Made by a program: the position numbers and the translations under genes. The notes under the pieces are model-generated. The model saw nothing but the letters and a program-made list of their open reading frames with translations. It had not been told where the DNA came from and did no database searches. From contig OZ220465.1 in assembly GCA_965115815.1 (NCBI GenBank), forward strand, positions 4,464,001-4,528,000: a stretch of DNA of 64,000 nt, in the 5' to 3' direction. Positions 9,500 to 19,201 of this stretch are shown here, one piece after another (positions within the stretch are counted from its first letter, which is position 1; every line of letters begins with the position of its first letter). Source of the stretch: VXPW01 sp965115815 (GTDB lineage: Bacteria; Pseudomonadota; Alphaproteobacteria; TMED109).

Positions 9500-11417
9500 G
9501 TGTGCCAGGCGAACTGGCAGAAGACAGGGGGTGAAAGTCCCCTGGAACGAAGGAGTACCCAAACCGCGTTTCTCCGCGAGCCGTGCGTCGGCTCCCGTGA
9601 GGGGGCAGGCGAAGCGTCGGCAGCGGTGCGGATGGGTGGGGCTAATGAGCACCGAAAAGACGATGATCCGGGGTGCCGAGGTTTTCAGATCGGCCGAAGG
9701 CACCATCGCAGGCATCGATTGGGTGAGATGCCGGCGAGCCCCGCGGTGTCCGAGAACCCCTACACGTCCGTACGTCTTCTGTTGGGACCCTGGGAGATCT
9801 TCAAGCGGTCCCGCCGGTCGAGGCGGGACCGAGTAGGGAAGGAGAAAACCGAAGCCTAGGACGAACGGTTTGAAGAAGTCGGATGGGGCCGTACGACCTG
9901 GGAAGGCGGCGAACCAGGGAGCGTCAGCTCCTGCGGAGTTGCCGGAGGAAAGGGCCCCAACCAAGAGGAATCCGGGACGCCAAAGCACGCGCCGAACGCA
10001 GGGTCGGGCACGCGTGCCACAGGCGGCGGACCGGATCCGGAAAGCTGTAGAGAGGAACCCGAAGGAGCGTCGTACTGCACTCTTTCACCACATCACGCCG
10101 GAGGTGCTCCGGTCGGCCTGGCTCGGCCTGAAGAAGGAAGCCGCGGCCGGAGTCGACGGCGTGACGTGGGAGGCCTATGGCGAAGATCTGGACGAGCGTT
10201 TGCTCGACGTGCACTCGCGCCTGCACCGTGGAGGAGCGTACCGGGCGTCGCCGGTTCGGCGGGTTGAGATACCCAAGCCGGACGGCGGGACACGACCGCT
10301 CGGGATTGCTGCACTGGAGGACAAGATCGTCCAGAAGGCAGTTGTGGATGGGATCCTGACACCGATCTTTGAGGTGGAGTTCCTGGGCTTCAGCTACGGG
10401 TTCCGACCGGGCCGAGGGGCGCATGACGCTCTCGACGCCCTGGCGTTCGGGATCGAGCGGCGCAAGGTCAACGGGATGGTCGAGGCAGACATCCGGGCAT
10501 GCTTCGACACCATCCCGAGGGATGGGTTGATCAAGTTCCTGGAGCACCGCATTGGCGACAGGCGGGTGATCCGTCTGATCCACAAATGGCTGAACGCTGG
10601 CGTCATGACCGACGGATCATGGAGCGACACCGGGGTGGGCTCGCCGCAGGGTGCGATTGTCAGCCCCTGCCTGGCGAACGTGTTCCTGCACTACGGGTTG
10701 GATCTGTGGTTTCACAAGGCATGGCGTCCGAAGGTTCCGGGCGGTCAAGCGATCATGGTCCGCTATGCGGACGATATCGTGGTCGGGTTTCAGTACAAGC
10801 GGGATGCGGAGCAATACCTTCGCGACGTTCGGGAGAGGCTGGAGCGCTTTGGGCTCGGCCTCCATCCGGACAAAACCCGTCGGGTCGAGTTCGGCCGGTT
10901 CGCCACGGCGAACCGCCGGAAGCGCGGGGCGGGCAAGCCGGAGACGTTCGACTTCTTGGGCTTCAGGCACTTCTGCACGAAGACCCGGGCCGGACACTTC
11001 AGGCTTGGGCGCAAGCCGATCGCAAAACGGGTCACAAGGACCTTGACGCGCATCGGGGTGGTGCTTCGCAAACGATGGCACTACGACCTATGGGAGGTCG
11101 GCACGTGGCGAGGGCGGGTCGGTCAAGGCGGGCTCAACTACTACGCCGTCCCGGGAGCGACCCGGTGGCTGCGCACGTTCCGCCAAAGGCTGCAACGCCT
11201 ATGGATGCGGGCGATACGCCGCCGCTCCCAGCGCCACCGTTTCGACTGGAAGCGGCTGGAGCGCATGACCAAAATTCTTTGGCCGCGCGCAACCATCCGC
11301 CACCCATGGCCGGACCAGCGGTTTGCCGTCAAGCACTCGAGGTAGGAGCCGGATGGATTAACGTCCATGTCCGGATCTGTGCGGGGGGTGCGCAGCAATG
11401 CGCATTCCTACCGTAAC
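9500..11417 (+). mobile_element. Group II intron type 2, tandem copy 2 (complete)
   Basis: A complete 1918-nt intron from GTGTG at 9500 to CCGTAAC at 11417. It directly abuts copy 1 on the left and copy 3 on the right. Domain V with the AGC triad context (GAGCCGG) is near 11347-11380, followed by a domain VI stem ending in CCTACCGTAAC. It carries an intact reverse transcriptase. Tandem head-to-tail insertion implies that each intron's 3' end served as the target for the next, or unequal recombination. Confidence 0.78.
9870..11345 (+). CDS. ltrA: Group II intron reverse transcriptase/maturase
   Basis: A 491-aa multifunctional protein that aids splicing and performs target-primed reverse transcription. 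It starts at a TTG (MKKSDGAVRPGKAAN). RT motifs in order: GVDGVTWEAY about residue 97, TRPLGIAALEDKIVQK about 143, GFSYGFRPGRGAHD, ADIRACFDTIPRDGLIKFL, TGVGSPQGAIVSP, and the active site VRYADDIVVGF near residue 298. The maturase/thumb region (KPETFDFLGFRHFC, RRRSQRHRFDWKRL) closes the protein at HPWPDQRFAVKHSR. No C-terminal endonuclease domain is evident. This is the only uninterrupted type-2 RT in the window and could serve all three tandem copies. Confidence 0.88.
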   Translation: MKKSDGAVRPGKAANQGASAPAELPEERAPTKRNPGRQSTRRTQGRARVPQAADRIRKAVERNPKERRTALFHHITPEVLRSAWLGLKKEAAAGVDGVTWEAYGEDLDERLLDVHSRLHRGGAYRASPVRRVEIPKPDGGTRPLGIAALEDKIVQKAVVDGILTPIFEVEFLGFSYGFRPGRGAHDALDALAFGIERRKVNGMVEADIRACFDTIPRDGLIKFLEHRIGDRRVIRLIHKWLNAGVMTDGSWSDTGVGSPQGAIVSPCLANVFLHYGLDLWFHKAWRPKVPGGQAIMVRYADDIVVGFQYKRDAEQYLRDVRERLERFGLGLHPDKTRRVEFGRFATANRRKRGAGKPETFDFLGFRHFCTKTRAGHFRLGRKPIAKRVTRTLTRIGVVLRKRWHYDLWEVGTWRGRVGQGGLNYYAVPGATRWLRTFRQRLQRLWMRAIRRRSQRHRFDWKRLERMTKILWPRATIRHPWPDQRFAVKHSR

Positions 11418-12148
11418 GTGTGCCAGGCGAACTGGCAGAAGACAGGGGGTGAGAGTCCCCTGGAACGAAGGAGTAACCAAACCGCGTTTCTCCGCGAGCC
11501 GTGCGTCGGTTCCCGCGAGGGGGCAGGCGAAGCGTCGGTAGCGGCGCGGATGGGTGGGGCTAAGGAGCACCGAAAAGACGAGGATCCGGGGTGCCGAGGT
11601 TTTCCGATCGGCCGAAGGCACCATCGCAGGCATCGATTGGGTGAGAGGCCGGCGCGCCCCGCGGTGTCCGAGAACCCCTGCACGTCCGTACGTCTTCGGT
11701 TGGGACCCTGGGAGATCTTCAAGCGGTCCCGCCGATCGTGGCGGGACCGTGTAGGGAAGGAGAAAACCGAAGCCTAGGACGAACGGCTTGAAGAAGTCGG
11801 ATGGGGCCGTACGACCTGGGAAGGCGACGAACCAGGGAGCGTCAGCTCCTGCGGAGTGGCTGGAGGAAAGGGCCCCAACCCAGGGGAATTCGGGACGCCA
11901 AAGCACGCGCCGAACGCAGGGTCGGGCACGCGTGCCACAGACGGCGGACCGGATCCGGAAAGCCGCAGAGGTTCGACCGGAAGCGACGGGAGCGCAGGAC
12001 CGAGAGTTCGGGGTCGCGCGCAATCCTCCGCCGCCCATGGCCGGATCCGCGGTTTGCCGTCAAGCACCCGAGGTAGGAGCCGGATGGATTAACGTCCATG
12101 TCCGGATCTGCGCGGGGGGTGCGCAGTACTGCGCATTCCTACCGTAAC
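11418..12148 (+). mobile_element. Group II intron type 2, copy 3, ORF-deleted (731 nt)
   Basis: Same GTGTG start and CCGTAAC end as copies 1 and 2 but only 731 nt: nearly the whole RT gene is deleted, from about 120 nt into the ORF to its last 40 codons. Domains I-III 5' sequence and domains V and VI are retained (domain V near 12076-12112). It is an ORF-less derivative that would depend on the RT of copy 2. Several point differences in the 5' domains show it is not a recent deletion of copy 2. Confidence 0.72.
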
Positions 12149-12181
12149 TGGGGGGAGGGGCTCGGCAACGACCCCTCCTAC

Positions 12182-13304
12182 CCGGCACCCTCCATCGGTG
12201 CCACGTCGGAGCCCTGGCGGCCCCGGGACACCGACTGGGACGACATCGAGTACGGCCGCAGTTCGCTTCCCGACGGCCGCGCGCGCCAGCGCATGCTGGC
12301 GACGGGCCGCGCGTGGGAGAAGGCTCCCGGCGAGCCCCTGCCCGTGATCTTCCCGGCGAAGGCCGCGCGCAAGGCCGCGTATCGGCTGTTGTCGAGCGAC
12401 AAGGTCCCGATGGAGGACATCCTTGCGCCTCACCGGGAAGCGACGGCCGAACGCTGCTGGCCGGCGCTGGTGGTTCTCGCCCTGCAGGACGCCACCACGC
12501 TGGACTCCAGCGGGCACCGCAAGGCGACGGGGCGGGTGAACCCCGGCGGCGAGAGCTCGGGGCCCCGGGAGATCCGCGCCCATGTCACGCTTGTGGTCGC
12601 CGAAGGCGGGCGCCCGCTCGGCGTGATCGCCATCCACGTCCCCCGATGTGACAATGCCGGGGCCCGGACGGCGCGACCGGGCCGGAGGGCGCGCGCGGGC
12701 GGCCGGGACTCGATCGAGCCTGCCAGCTTGCCGCCGCCTGCCCCGATACCCGCGTGGTCACGGTCGGCGACCGCGATGGCGACATCCGGGAGAAGTTCGA
12801 GAAGGTCCGCGCCGCCGGCACCGGACTGTTGGTCGACGTCGACCGGGGCCGGCGGTGCCGGATCGTCGGCCGCGACGGCACCACGCCGGACCTGTGGGAC
12901 GCCATGGCGGAGCAGCCGGTCCTGGGAACGAAGACGATCCTGCTCCCGATCTGCAGCGACCCGCGCCGCCGGCGCAAGGTCGTCCTCGAGCTTCGCGCTG
13001 CCCCGTCGAGCTCCTGCCGCCGAAGGACCGGGACGACCGGCCGCCGATGCCCGTGCTCGCCGTCTCGGTCCGGGAACTCGGCCCGCCCGGGGGCAGCGGG
13101 CCGTTGCTCCACCGGGTGCTGCTCACCACCGAGGGTGGGGCCGACCTCGATCACGCCCGGCGCGTCGGGGCCTGGTGCGGGGCGCGCGGAACCCTTGAGG
13201 CGTACTTCCGGGTTCTCGGCGCCGGCGCCCGGATCCGGCACCGCAAGCTCGGCGACGCCGACCGCCTGCATCAGTGTCTGGCCTTCGACGCCGGGATCCG
13301 CCCC
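12182..13304 (+). pseudogene. Tn5/IS4-like transposase, 3' exon, frameshifted
   Basis: Similarity to the Tn5-type transposase: DWDDIEYGRSSLPDGRARQR (DNA-binding N-domain), KAAYRLLSSDKVPMEDILAPH, LALQDATTLDSSGHRKATG (first Asp region), HVTLVVAEGGRPLGVIAIHV. A shift near 12650 leads to VVTVGDRDGDIREKFEKV (second Asp), a further shift near 13000 leads to VLLTTEGGADLDHARRVGAW, then LEAYFRVLGAGARIRHRKLG with the catalytic Glu region, and the match ends around 13304. At least two frameshifts make it a pseudogene. The first codons are in frame with the DUF4338 exon at 3770-4408 once the group II intron is removed. Confidence 0.72.
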
Positions 13305-14035
13305 CGACCTCTTGGCAACCCGGAAGAGCAAGATCTGCCAAGCTTCGGGATCCCCATATCGGCGGCACGCCGCCCGGGGAGCCTCCCCCGATGTCCGCAC
13401 CTCCAGGATCGATTTCGCCTGCGTCGCCGCGCCCCGGCTGCTTTCGGCAACCGGGGAATCTCCGGCCCGGGCGGCGGAACGGCAGGACCGGATTCCCCTT
13501 CCTCCCCGCATGGGACCGCAGCACGGAAAACCCGGGCGGATGCGCGGCGGGACGCCTGCAGGATGCAGATCCGGCACGGCCGTTCCGACAGTCCCGCTCT
13601 GCCCGCGCGGGCCGTCGCGGGCCCGCGGCCGGCACCCGGAGGCACGGGCGGGGAGGGTCGATGCGATGGCCGGAGTTTCCCTGCCCGCGGGCGACGGCGG
13701 TCGGTGGCCGCCGTTGCGGTGCTGTGCATTCTGTTGTTGCATGAGCGGGATTCCGGCTGACCGGATTCGTTCTGCCGGCCCGGGCGCGGCCGGGGCCGGG
13801 CTCCGTCAACAAGGGGAAGGACGAGTGCCGGTGACGACGACGGAGAGCAGCAGTTCGAGACGCCGGCGTGAAGGGTCGTCGGTCCATGGGCCGAAGGAGG
13901 CATGGTCGGGCCGCGCCGTCGTCTGCGCCCGGATCGGTGTGCGTCGGTCTCGGGCAGGAGGATCGGCCGCCGTGAATCCGCGGAAACGGGACAGCATGCA
14001 TGGGTAGCGTGCCGCGCGCACGAACACCGGCAGAC
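13305..14035. other. Intergenic, no gene recognised
   Basis: About 700 bp after the transposase remnant and before the large helicase gene. Frames here are Arg/Pro/Gly-rich with no domain. Some decayed transposon sequence may remain on the left. No clear promoter was found, although the helicase promoter should be near the right end. Confidence 0.4.
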
Positions 14036-17000
14036 ATGCGCATCCCGGGGCTCCGTTGCCTGTCCCTCGACCTGGAAGTCGGCAAGGGTGACGGCCGCAT
14101 TCGGGCCCTGGGCGCCGTCCGGTCCGATACCGGTCGCCGCTTGGCACACTCCGGCGCCGGCCTCGCGGCGGCACTGGTCGACCTGGATCGTCTGGCCGAC
14201 GGCGCATCCTGCGTCCTGGGGCACAACCTGATCGCGTTCGACCTGCCCCACCTGGCCGCCGCCGGGCCGGACCTGAAGCTGCTGAAGCTGCCGGTCGTCG
14301 ATACCCTGCGGCTCAGCCCGCTGGCCTTTCCCCGCAATCCCTACCATCATCTGGTCAAGCACTACCAGGACGGCGGTCTCCGGGGCGGCCAGGTCAACGA
14401 TCCCGCTCTCGACGCGGATCTGGCGCTGCAACTCCTGGAGGCCGAGCTGTGCGCGCTCAGGACGGTGGAACCGGACCTGCGCACCGCTTGGCACTGGTTG
14501 TGCACCCCCGATCCGGAAGGGGTCGATCGCGCCCTGAACGAACTGTTTGCCGCCGGCCGCGGGGCGGCTCGACCGACGTGGGCCGAAGCCCGGGCGGCCA
14601 TGGTCCGGCGGCTGGAAGGCGCCGCCTGTTCGGTCCGGGCCCGCGCGTGCCTGGAGGATCCCGCACGGCACGGGTGGGCGCTCGCCTATGTGCTGGCTTG
14701 GCTGTCGGTAGCCGGCGGCAACTCGGTGCTGCCGCCCTGGGTGCTCCGTCAGTTCCCGGAAGCCGGTCGGCGGATTCGGGAACTGCGGGATACCGCCTGC
14801 ACCGACCCCGACTGCGGCTGGTGCCGCACGCGCCACGATTCCCGCCACGAACTGCGGCGCTGGTTCGGTTTCGACCACTTTCGTCCGGAACCCGCCGACG
14901 AGAACGGCCGGCCGCTGCAGCAAGCGATTGTCGAAACCGCGATGGCGGGGCGGCACGTGCTCGGAATCCTGCCGACGGGCACGGGCAAGTCCGTGTGCTA
15001 TCAGGTTCCGGCGCTCTCGCGGTACGACAAGACCGGCGCGCTGACCGTGGTGGTCTCGCCGCTGGTGGCGCTGATGGCGGATCAGGTCACGGGCCTGGAG
15101 AAGCGCGGGATCAGCTGCTGTGTCACGGTCAACGGGCTGCTGTCGATGCCCGAGCGCGCCGATGCGCTGGACCGGATTCGCCTCGGCGATGCGGGCATCG
15201 TGCTCATCTCTCCCGAGCAGCTGCGGGGGCGCGCCTTTCGGCGGACGCTCGACCAGCGCGAGATTGGCGCCTGGGTTCTGGACGAAGCGCATTGCCTGTC
15301 GCGTTGGGGGCACGACTTTCGCCCCGACTACCGCTACGTGGGCCGGTTCATTCGAGAGCAGGCCAGCCGCGGTCCGGTGCCTCCGGTACTGTGCCTGACC
15401 GCCACCGCGAGACCGCCGGTCATTGAGGACATCGAACGGCATTTTCGGGACCGTCTCGGCATTGCACTGACGGTTTTCAACGGCGGTACCGAGCGTACGA
15501 ACCTGGCCTTCGAGGTCGTGCCGACCTCGACCGAAGCGAAGTTCGCGCACATCCACCAGGTCCTGCTGACGGGTCTGCCGCCGGACGGTCCCGGGGGCGC
15601 GATCGTGTACTGCGCGACGCGACGACAAAGCGAGGAAGTCGCCGAGTACCTGCAGTTGAAGGACGTGTCGGCCGGACACTTTCATGCCCGGGTGCCGCCC
15701 GACACCAAGCGGGACGTGCAGCAGCGGTTCGTCGACGGCGACCTCCGCGTCATCGCGGCGACCAACGCCTTCGGCATGGGGATCGACAAGCCGGATGTCC
15801 GGCTGGTCATCCACGCCGACATTCCCGGTTCGCTGGAGAACTACCTGCAGGAAGCCGGCCGGGCCGGGCGGGATCGCGCGGCGGCGCGCTGCGTGCTGAT
15901 GTACGCGGTCGACGACGTGGAACGCCAGTTCGGCATGTCGGCGCGCGGACGCCTGACCCGGCGGGAGATCGACGCCGTGCTCCGGGCCCTGCGGCGGCTG
16001 GACCGCAAGAAGCGGCTGGGCGGCGAGGTGGTGGCGACGGCGGGCGAAATCCTCGGCGAGGAGGAGGAACACGTCTTCGGGCGGGATTCGTCGACCGACG
16101 ATACCCGGATGCGTACCGCCGTCGCGTGGCTGGAAGAATCCGAGCTCCTGCGCCGGGAGGAGAACGTCACGAGCGTGTTTCCGTCCTCGCTTCGGGTGCA
16201 CTCCCTAGCGGAAGCCCGACGGCGGCTGTCCCGAACGACGATGTCCGCCCACTACCGCGGACAGCTTCTGAAGATCGTGGAGGCGCTGTTCGGCGCCGGC
16301 CGCGACGAGGGGGTGAGCACCGACGAATTGATGGGCATCTCGGGTTTGGGCCCGGAACGGGTGCGGCACGCCCTGCACGATCTCGAGCGCCTCGGGATCG
16401 CGAGCAACGACGTGGCCTTGACGGCGTTCGTGCACGCCGCCGTCGAACGGTCCTCGCGCAAGCGGCTGGTGGAAGCGGCCGAGCTGGAGACCGCCCTGAT
16501 CGCGCACATGCGCGAAACGGCCCCCGACCTGGGCCGGAATCAGGACTCGCTGCTGAACCTCCGCATGGCCGCGCACGTGCTTCGCGATCAGGGGCTGGCG
16601 AATCCCCTGCCGGAGCGGATCTGGCGGATCGTCCGCAGCCTCGCCTGGGACGGCCGCGGCGAGGCCGACGGGGCCGTGGGGAGCCTCTCCGTGCGCAAGC
16701 GGGACGCGGAAACCGTGCACGTCAGGCTCCGCCGGGCATGGAGCGCGCTGGAAGAAACCGCCGATCTCCGGCGCACCGCGGCCGCCGGCCTTCTGGAGCA
16801 CCTGCTCGGTTGTCTGCCGGCGGGAGCACGGGGCACGGATCTGCTGGCCGAGACCACGCTCGGCCGGTTGCGGGAGGTCATCGAGTCCGACATCGAACTG
16901 AAGAGCCGGATCCGGAATCCCGACAAGCTGCTGGACCGGGCGCTGCTGTGGCTGCACGAGCAGGAGACGATTCGCCTCAATCGCGGTCTCGTCGTGTTTC

Positions 17001-19201
17001 GCCCGGCCATGACCCTCCGCCTGCGGCCGGTGCGGCACGGTTTCTCGAGCGCCGATTTCGAGCCTCTTGCCCTCCATTACCAGGGCCAGGTCCTGCAGAT
17101 TCATGTGATGACCGAGTTCGCCAAGCGCGGTCTGGTGGCGATGAGCGAGGCGCTGCGGCTGGCGATGGACTACTTCTCGCTGCAGGAGAAGGAGTTCCTC
17201 GCGCGCTGGCTGCCGGGCCGCGACCGCGAGATCGGCCGCGAGACGACGCCGGAATCCTGGCAGACCATCGTCGGCAGCCTGAAGAACCCGGTGCAGCAGC
17301 GCATCGTGGCCGACCCCCGGGAGCAAACCAATGTGCTGGTGCTCGCCGGCCCCGGTTCGGGCAAGACGCGGGTGCTGGTGCACCGGATCGCGTATCTGGT
17401 CCGCGTGAAGCGCGCGGACGCCCGGGGAATCCTGGCGCTGGCCTACAACCGGCATGCGGCCGTCGAGATCCGCCTCCGGCTCAAGGAACTGCTCGGCGTC
17501 GAGGCCCGACGGGTCACGGTGCTCACGTGTCACGGACTGGCGATGCGCTTGGCCGGCTTCAGCTTCGCCGGATGGGCGGGCCGGCCCGGAAACGAGGACT
17601 TCCGCGATGTGCTCCGCCGCGCGATCGCCTTGCTTCGGGGGGAGGACCTGGCGCCGGACGAGGCGGACGCGCGGCGCGAACGATTGCTGGCGGGGTTCCG
17701 TTGGATCCTGGTGGACGAATACCAGGATGTGGGGCCGGAGGAATACGGGCTGATCTCGGCTCTGGCCGGACGGACCCTCAAGGACGAGACCGGCAAGCTG
17801 GCCCTGTTTGCCGTGGGCGACGACGATCAGAACATCTATGCGTTCAAGGGTGCCTCCGTCGCGTTCATCCGCCGGTTCGAAACGGACTACGACTCGAGGC
17901 CCGCCCACCTCACCGAGAACTACCGCTCCAGCGGTCACATCGTGGCCGTGGCCAATGCGGTGATCGAGCCGGCGGACGGACGGATGAAGGTGGGGCACCC
18001 GATCCGCGTCGATCGGGCCCGCGCGAAGGATCCGCCCGGCGGCGCATGGGAACAGCGGGATCCGGTGTCGCGGGGGGCGGTGCAGATCCTCGAGGTCGGA
18101 CGCGATCCGGTCGAGCAGGCGCACGCCGTCCTGACCGAGTGGAGGAGACTCGCCGAATTGGCGCCGGATTGGGACTGGGCCCGGTGCGCGGTGCTGGCGC
18201 GGGAGTGGGCCTACCTGATCCCGGTGCGCGCCGTCTGTGAGGCGCACGGGATCCCGGTCCAGATGGCCAACGAGGAGATCCCCGCCTTCTGGTACCTGCG
18301 GGAAACCCGATCGCTGGTGGCCTGGCTGCGCGCCCGCGGGTCGCGCGTGGTCGACGGGGCGGCGCTGTCGGGCTGGATCGAGGCGCAGCCGTCCAATCCC
18401 TGGCACGACCTGCTGCGGCAGGCGATCCGGGAGCATGCGCTCGAAACCGACGACCTCGAAGTTCCGGTAGATCAGGTCATCGAATGGTTGGCGGAATGGG
18501 GCAGGGACATGCGCCGGCGGCAGCGGGGTGTGTTGCTGTCGACCGCGCACCGGGGCAAGGGGCTGGAGTTCGATCATGTCGCCGTGCTGGACGGCAGCTG
18601 GGACCGCGTCGGTCGGCAGGAGGATCCGGATGCCCCGCGCCGTCTCTACTACGTGGCCGTCACCCGCGCCCGGCAGACGCTGACGCTCGCCCGGTTCGGC
18701 GGTGCGCGGGCACTGCAGGACGCACTGGTCGACCATCCGTCGGTCGTTCGACGCCGACCGGCCCGGCTGCCGCCCGTTCGCGGAACCTACCGGCTCCGGC
18801 GCCGGACGGCGTCTCTGGAAGACGTCGATCTCGGCTTCGCCGGGCGGTGCGGGCGGCGGGATCCCGTGCACGGATGGATTGCGGCGCTGACCACCGGCGA
18901 CGCACTGGCCGTGCGAGTCCGGGAGGACGAACCCTGGCAGCTTCTGGATGCGGGCGGGAGGCGGGTCGGCCGCCTTGCCCGCAGCTTTCGGCCGCCGCCC
19001 GGCATGCGGTGCCGACGCTGCACGGTAGCGGCCATCGTCGTCCGAAGCCGCGAGCTGTCGGATCCGCAGTACCGGGGCCGCATTCGGAGCGAGGAATGGG
19101 AGGTGGTCATCCCGGAGTTCGTCTTCGAGCCTGTGGCGGATGGCGGTGCGGGGGCCGGGGCGCGTCCTTCGCCGGGCGTCGAGGGCTCCGGTCGACGCTG
19201 A
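14036..19201 (+). CDS. 3'-5' exonuclease / RecQ helicase / UvrD-like helicase fusion
   Basis: A single frame of about 1721 aa with three DNA-repair modules. Residues about 1-150 resemble a DEDD exonuclease (LSLDLEVGKGDGRI, LGHNLIAFDLPHL, NDPALDADLALQLLEAE). Residues about 310-640 are a RecQ-type SF2 helicase: GILPTGTGKSVCYQVPAL, VVVSPLVALMADQV, VLDEAHCLSRWGHDFRPDY, LCLTATA, FGMGIDKPDVRLVIHADIPG, YLQEAGRAGRD. Residues about 1090-1600 are a UvrD/Rep-type SF1 helicase: LAGPGSGKTRVLVHRIAYL, WILVDEYQDVGPEEYGLI, VGDDDQNIYAFKG, LTENYRS, STAHRGKGLEFDHVAVLDG, LYYVAVTRARQTL. RecQ proteins of this size and architecture occur in other bacteria; the combined role is probably recombination or replication-fork repair. 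An upstream in-frame ATG at 14000 is an alternative start. Confidence 0.85.
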   Translation: MRIPGLRCLSLDLEVGKGDGRIRALGAVRSDTGRRLAHSGAGLAAALVDLDRLADGASCVLGHNLIAFDLPHLAAAGPDLKLLKLPVVDTLRLSPLAFPRNPYHHLVKHYQDGGLRGGQVNDPALDADLALQLLEAELCALRTVEPDLRTAWHWLCTPDPEGVDRALNELFAAGRGAARPTWAEARAAMVRRLEGAACSVRARACLEDPARHGWALAYVLAWLSVAGGNSVLPPWVLRQFPEAGRRIRELRDTACTDPDCGWCRTRHDSRHELRRWFGFDHFRPEPADENGRPLQQAIVETAMAGRHVLGILPTGTGKSVCYQVPALSRYDKTGALTVVVSPLVALMADQVTGLEKRGISCCVTVNGLLSMPERADALDRIRLGDAGIVLISPEQLRGRAFRRTLDQREIGAWVLDEAHCLSRWGHDFRPDYRYVGRFIREQASRGPVPPVLCLTATARPPVIEDIERHFRDRLGIALTVFNGGTERTNLAFEVVPTSTEAKFAHIHQVLLTGLPPDGPGGAIVYCATRRQSEEVAEYLQLKDVSAGHFHARVPPDTKRDVQQRFVDGDLRVIAATNAFGMGIDKPDVRLVIHADIPGSLENYLQEAGRAGRDRAAARCVLMYAVDDVERQFGMSARGRLTRREIDAVLRALRRLDRKKRLGGEVVATAGEILGEEEEHVFGRDSSTDDTRMRTAVAWLEESELLRREENVTSVFPSSLRVHSLAEARRRLSRTTMSAHYRGQLLKIVEALFGAGRDEGVSTDELMGISGLGPERVRHALHDLERLGIASNDVALTAFVHAAVERSSRKRLVEAAELETALIAHMRETAPDLGRNQDSLLNLRMAAHVLRDQGLANPLPERIWRIVRSLAWDGRGEADGAVGSLSVRKRDAETVHVRLRRAWSALEETADLRRTAAAGLLEHLLGCLPAGARGTDLLAETTLGRLREVIESDIELKSRIRNPDKLLDRALLWLHEQETIRLNRGLVVFRPAMTLRLRPVRHGFSSADFEPLALHYQGQVLQIHVMTEFAKRGLVAMSEALRLAMDYFSLQEKEFLARWLPGRDREIGRETTPESWQTIVGSLKNPVQQRIVADPREQTNVLVLAGPGSGKTRVLVHRIAYLVRVKRADARGILALAYNRHAAVEIRLRLKELLGVEARRVTVLTCHGLAMRLAGFSFAGWAGRPGNEDFRDVLRRAIALLRGEDLAPDEADARRERLLAGFRWILVDEYQDVGPEEYGLISALAGRTLKDETGKLALFAVGDDDQNIYAFKGASVAFIRRFETDYDSRPAHLTENYRSSGHIVAVANAVIEPADGRMKVGHPIRVDRARAKDPPGGAWEQRDPVSRGAVQILEVGRDPVEQAHAVLTEWRRLAELAPDWDWARCAVLAREWAYLIPVRAVCEAHGIPVQMANEEIPAFWYLRETRSLVAWLRARGSRVVDGAALSGWIEAQPSNPWHDLLRQAIREHALETDDLEVPVDQVIEWLAEWGRDMRRRQRGVLLSTAHRGKGLEFDHVAVLDGSWDRVGRQEDPDAPRRLYYVAVTRARQTLTLARFGGARALQDALVDHPSVVRRRPARLPPVRGTYRLRRRTASLEDVDLGFAGRCGRRDPVHGWIAALTTGDALAVRVREDEPWQLLDAGGRRVGRLARSFRPPPGMRCRRCTVAAIVVRSRELSDPQYRGRIRSEEWEVVIPEFVFEPVADGGAGAGARPSPGVEGSGRR

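Larger units (their letters stand above)
4409..12181 (+). mobile_element. ORF-less group II intron (type 1, copy A) enclosing a type-2 intron array
   Basis: The 5' part is 4409/4411-5246 and the 3' end is 12149-12181/12183. Removing the inserted array leaves 869 nt (counted from TTGCG), the same length as copy B at 47548-48416. The 5' end carries TTGCGCCAGG, as in three other copies. A domain V-like hairpin lies near 5215-5245, and the domain VI stem with a CTAC end is at 12149-12181. The internal ORF is reduced to remnants of a reverse transcriptase (VIDAEVSKDFDSIPHRELRAF, then RAGVLEKD, then the native tail), with two internal deletions. The host gene is a DUF4338/Tn5-like transposase whose frame is restored by removing the intron. 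Exact splice points are uncertain by 2 nt. Confidence 0.7.
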
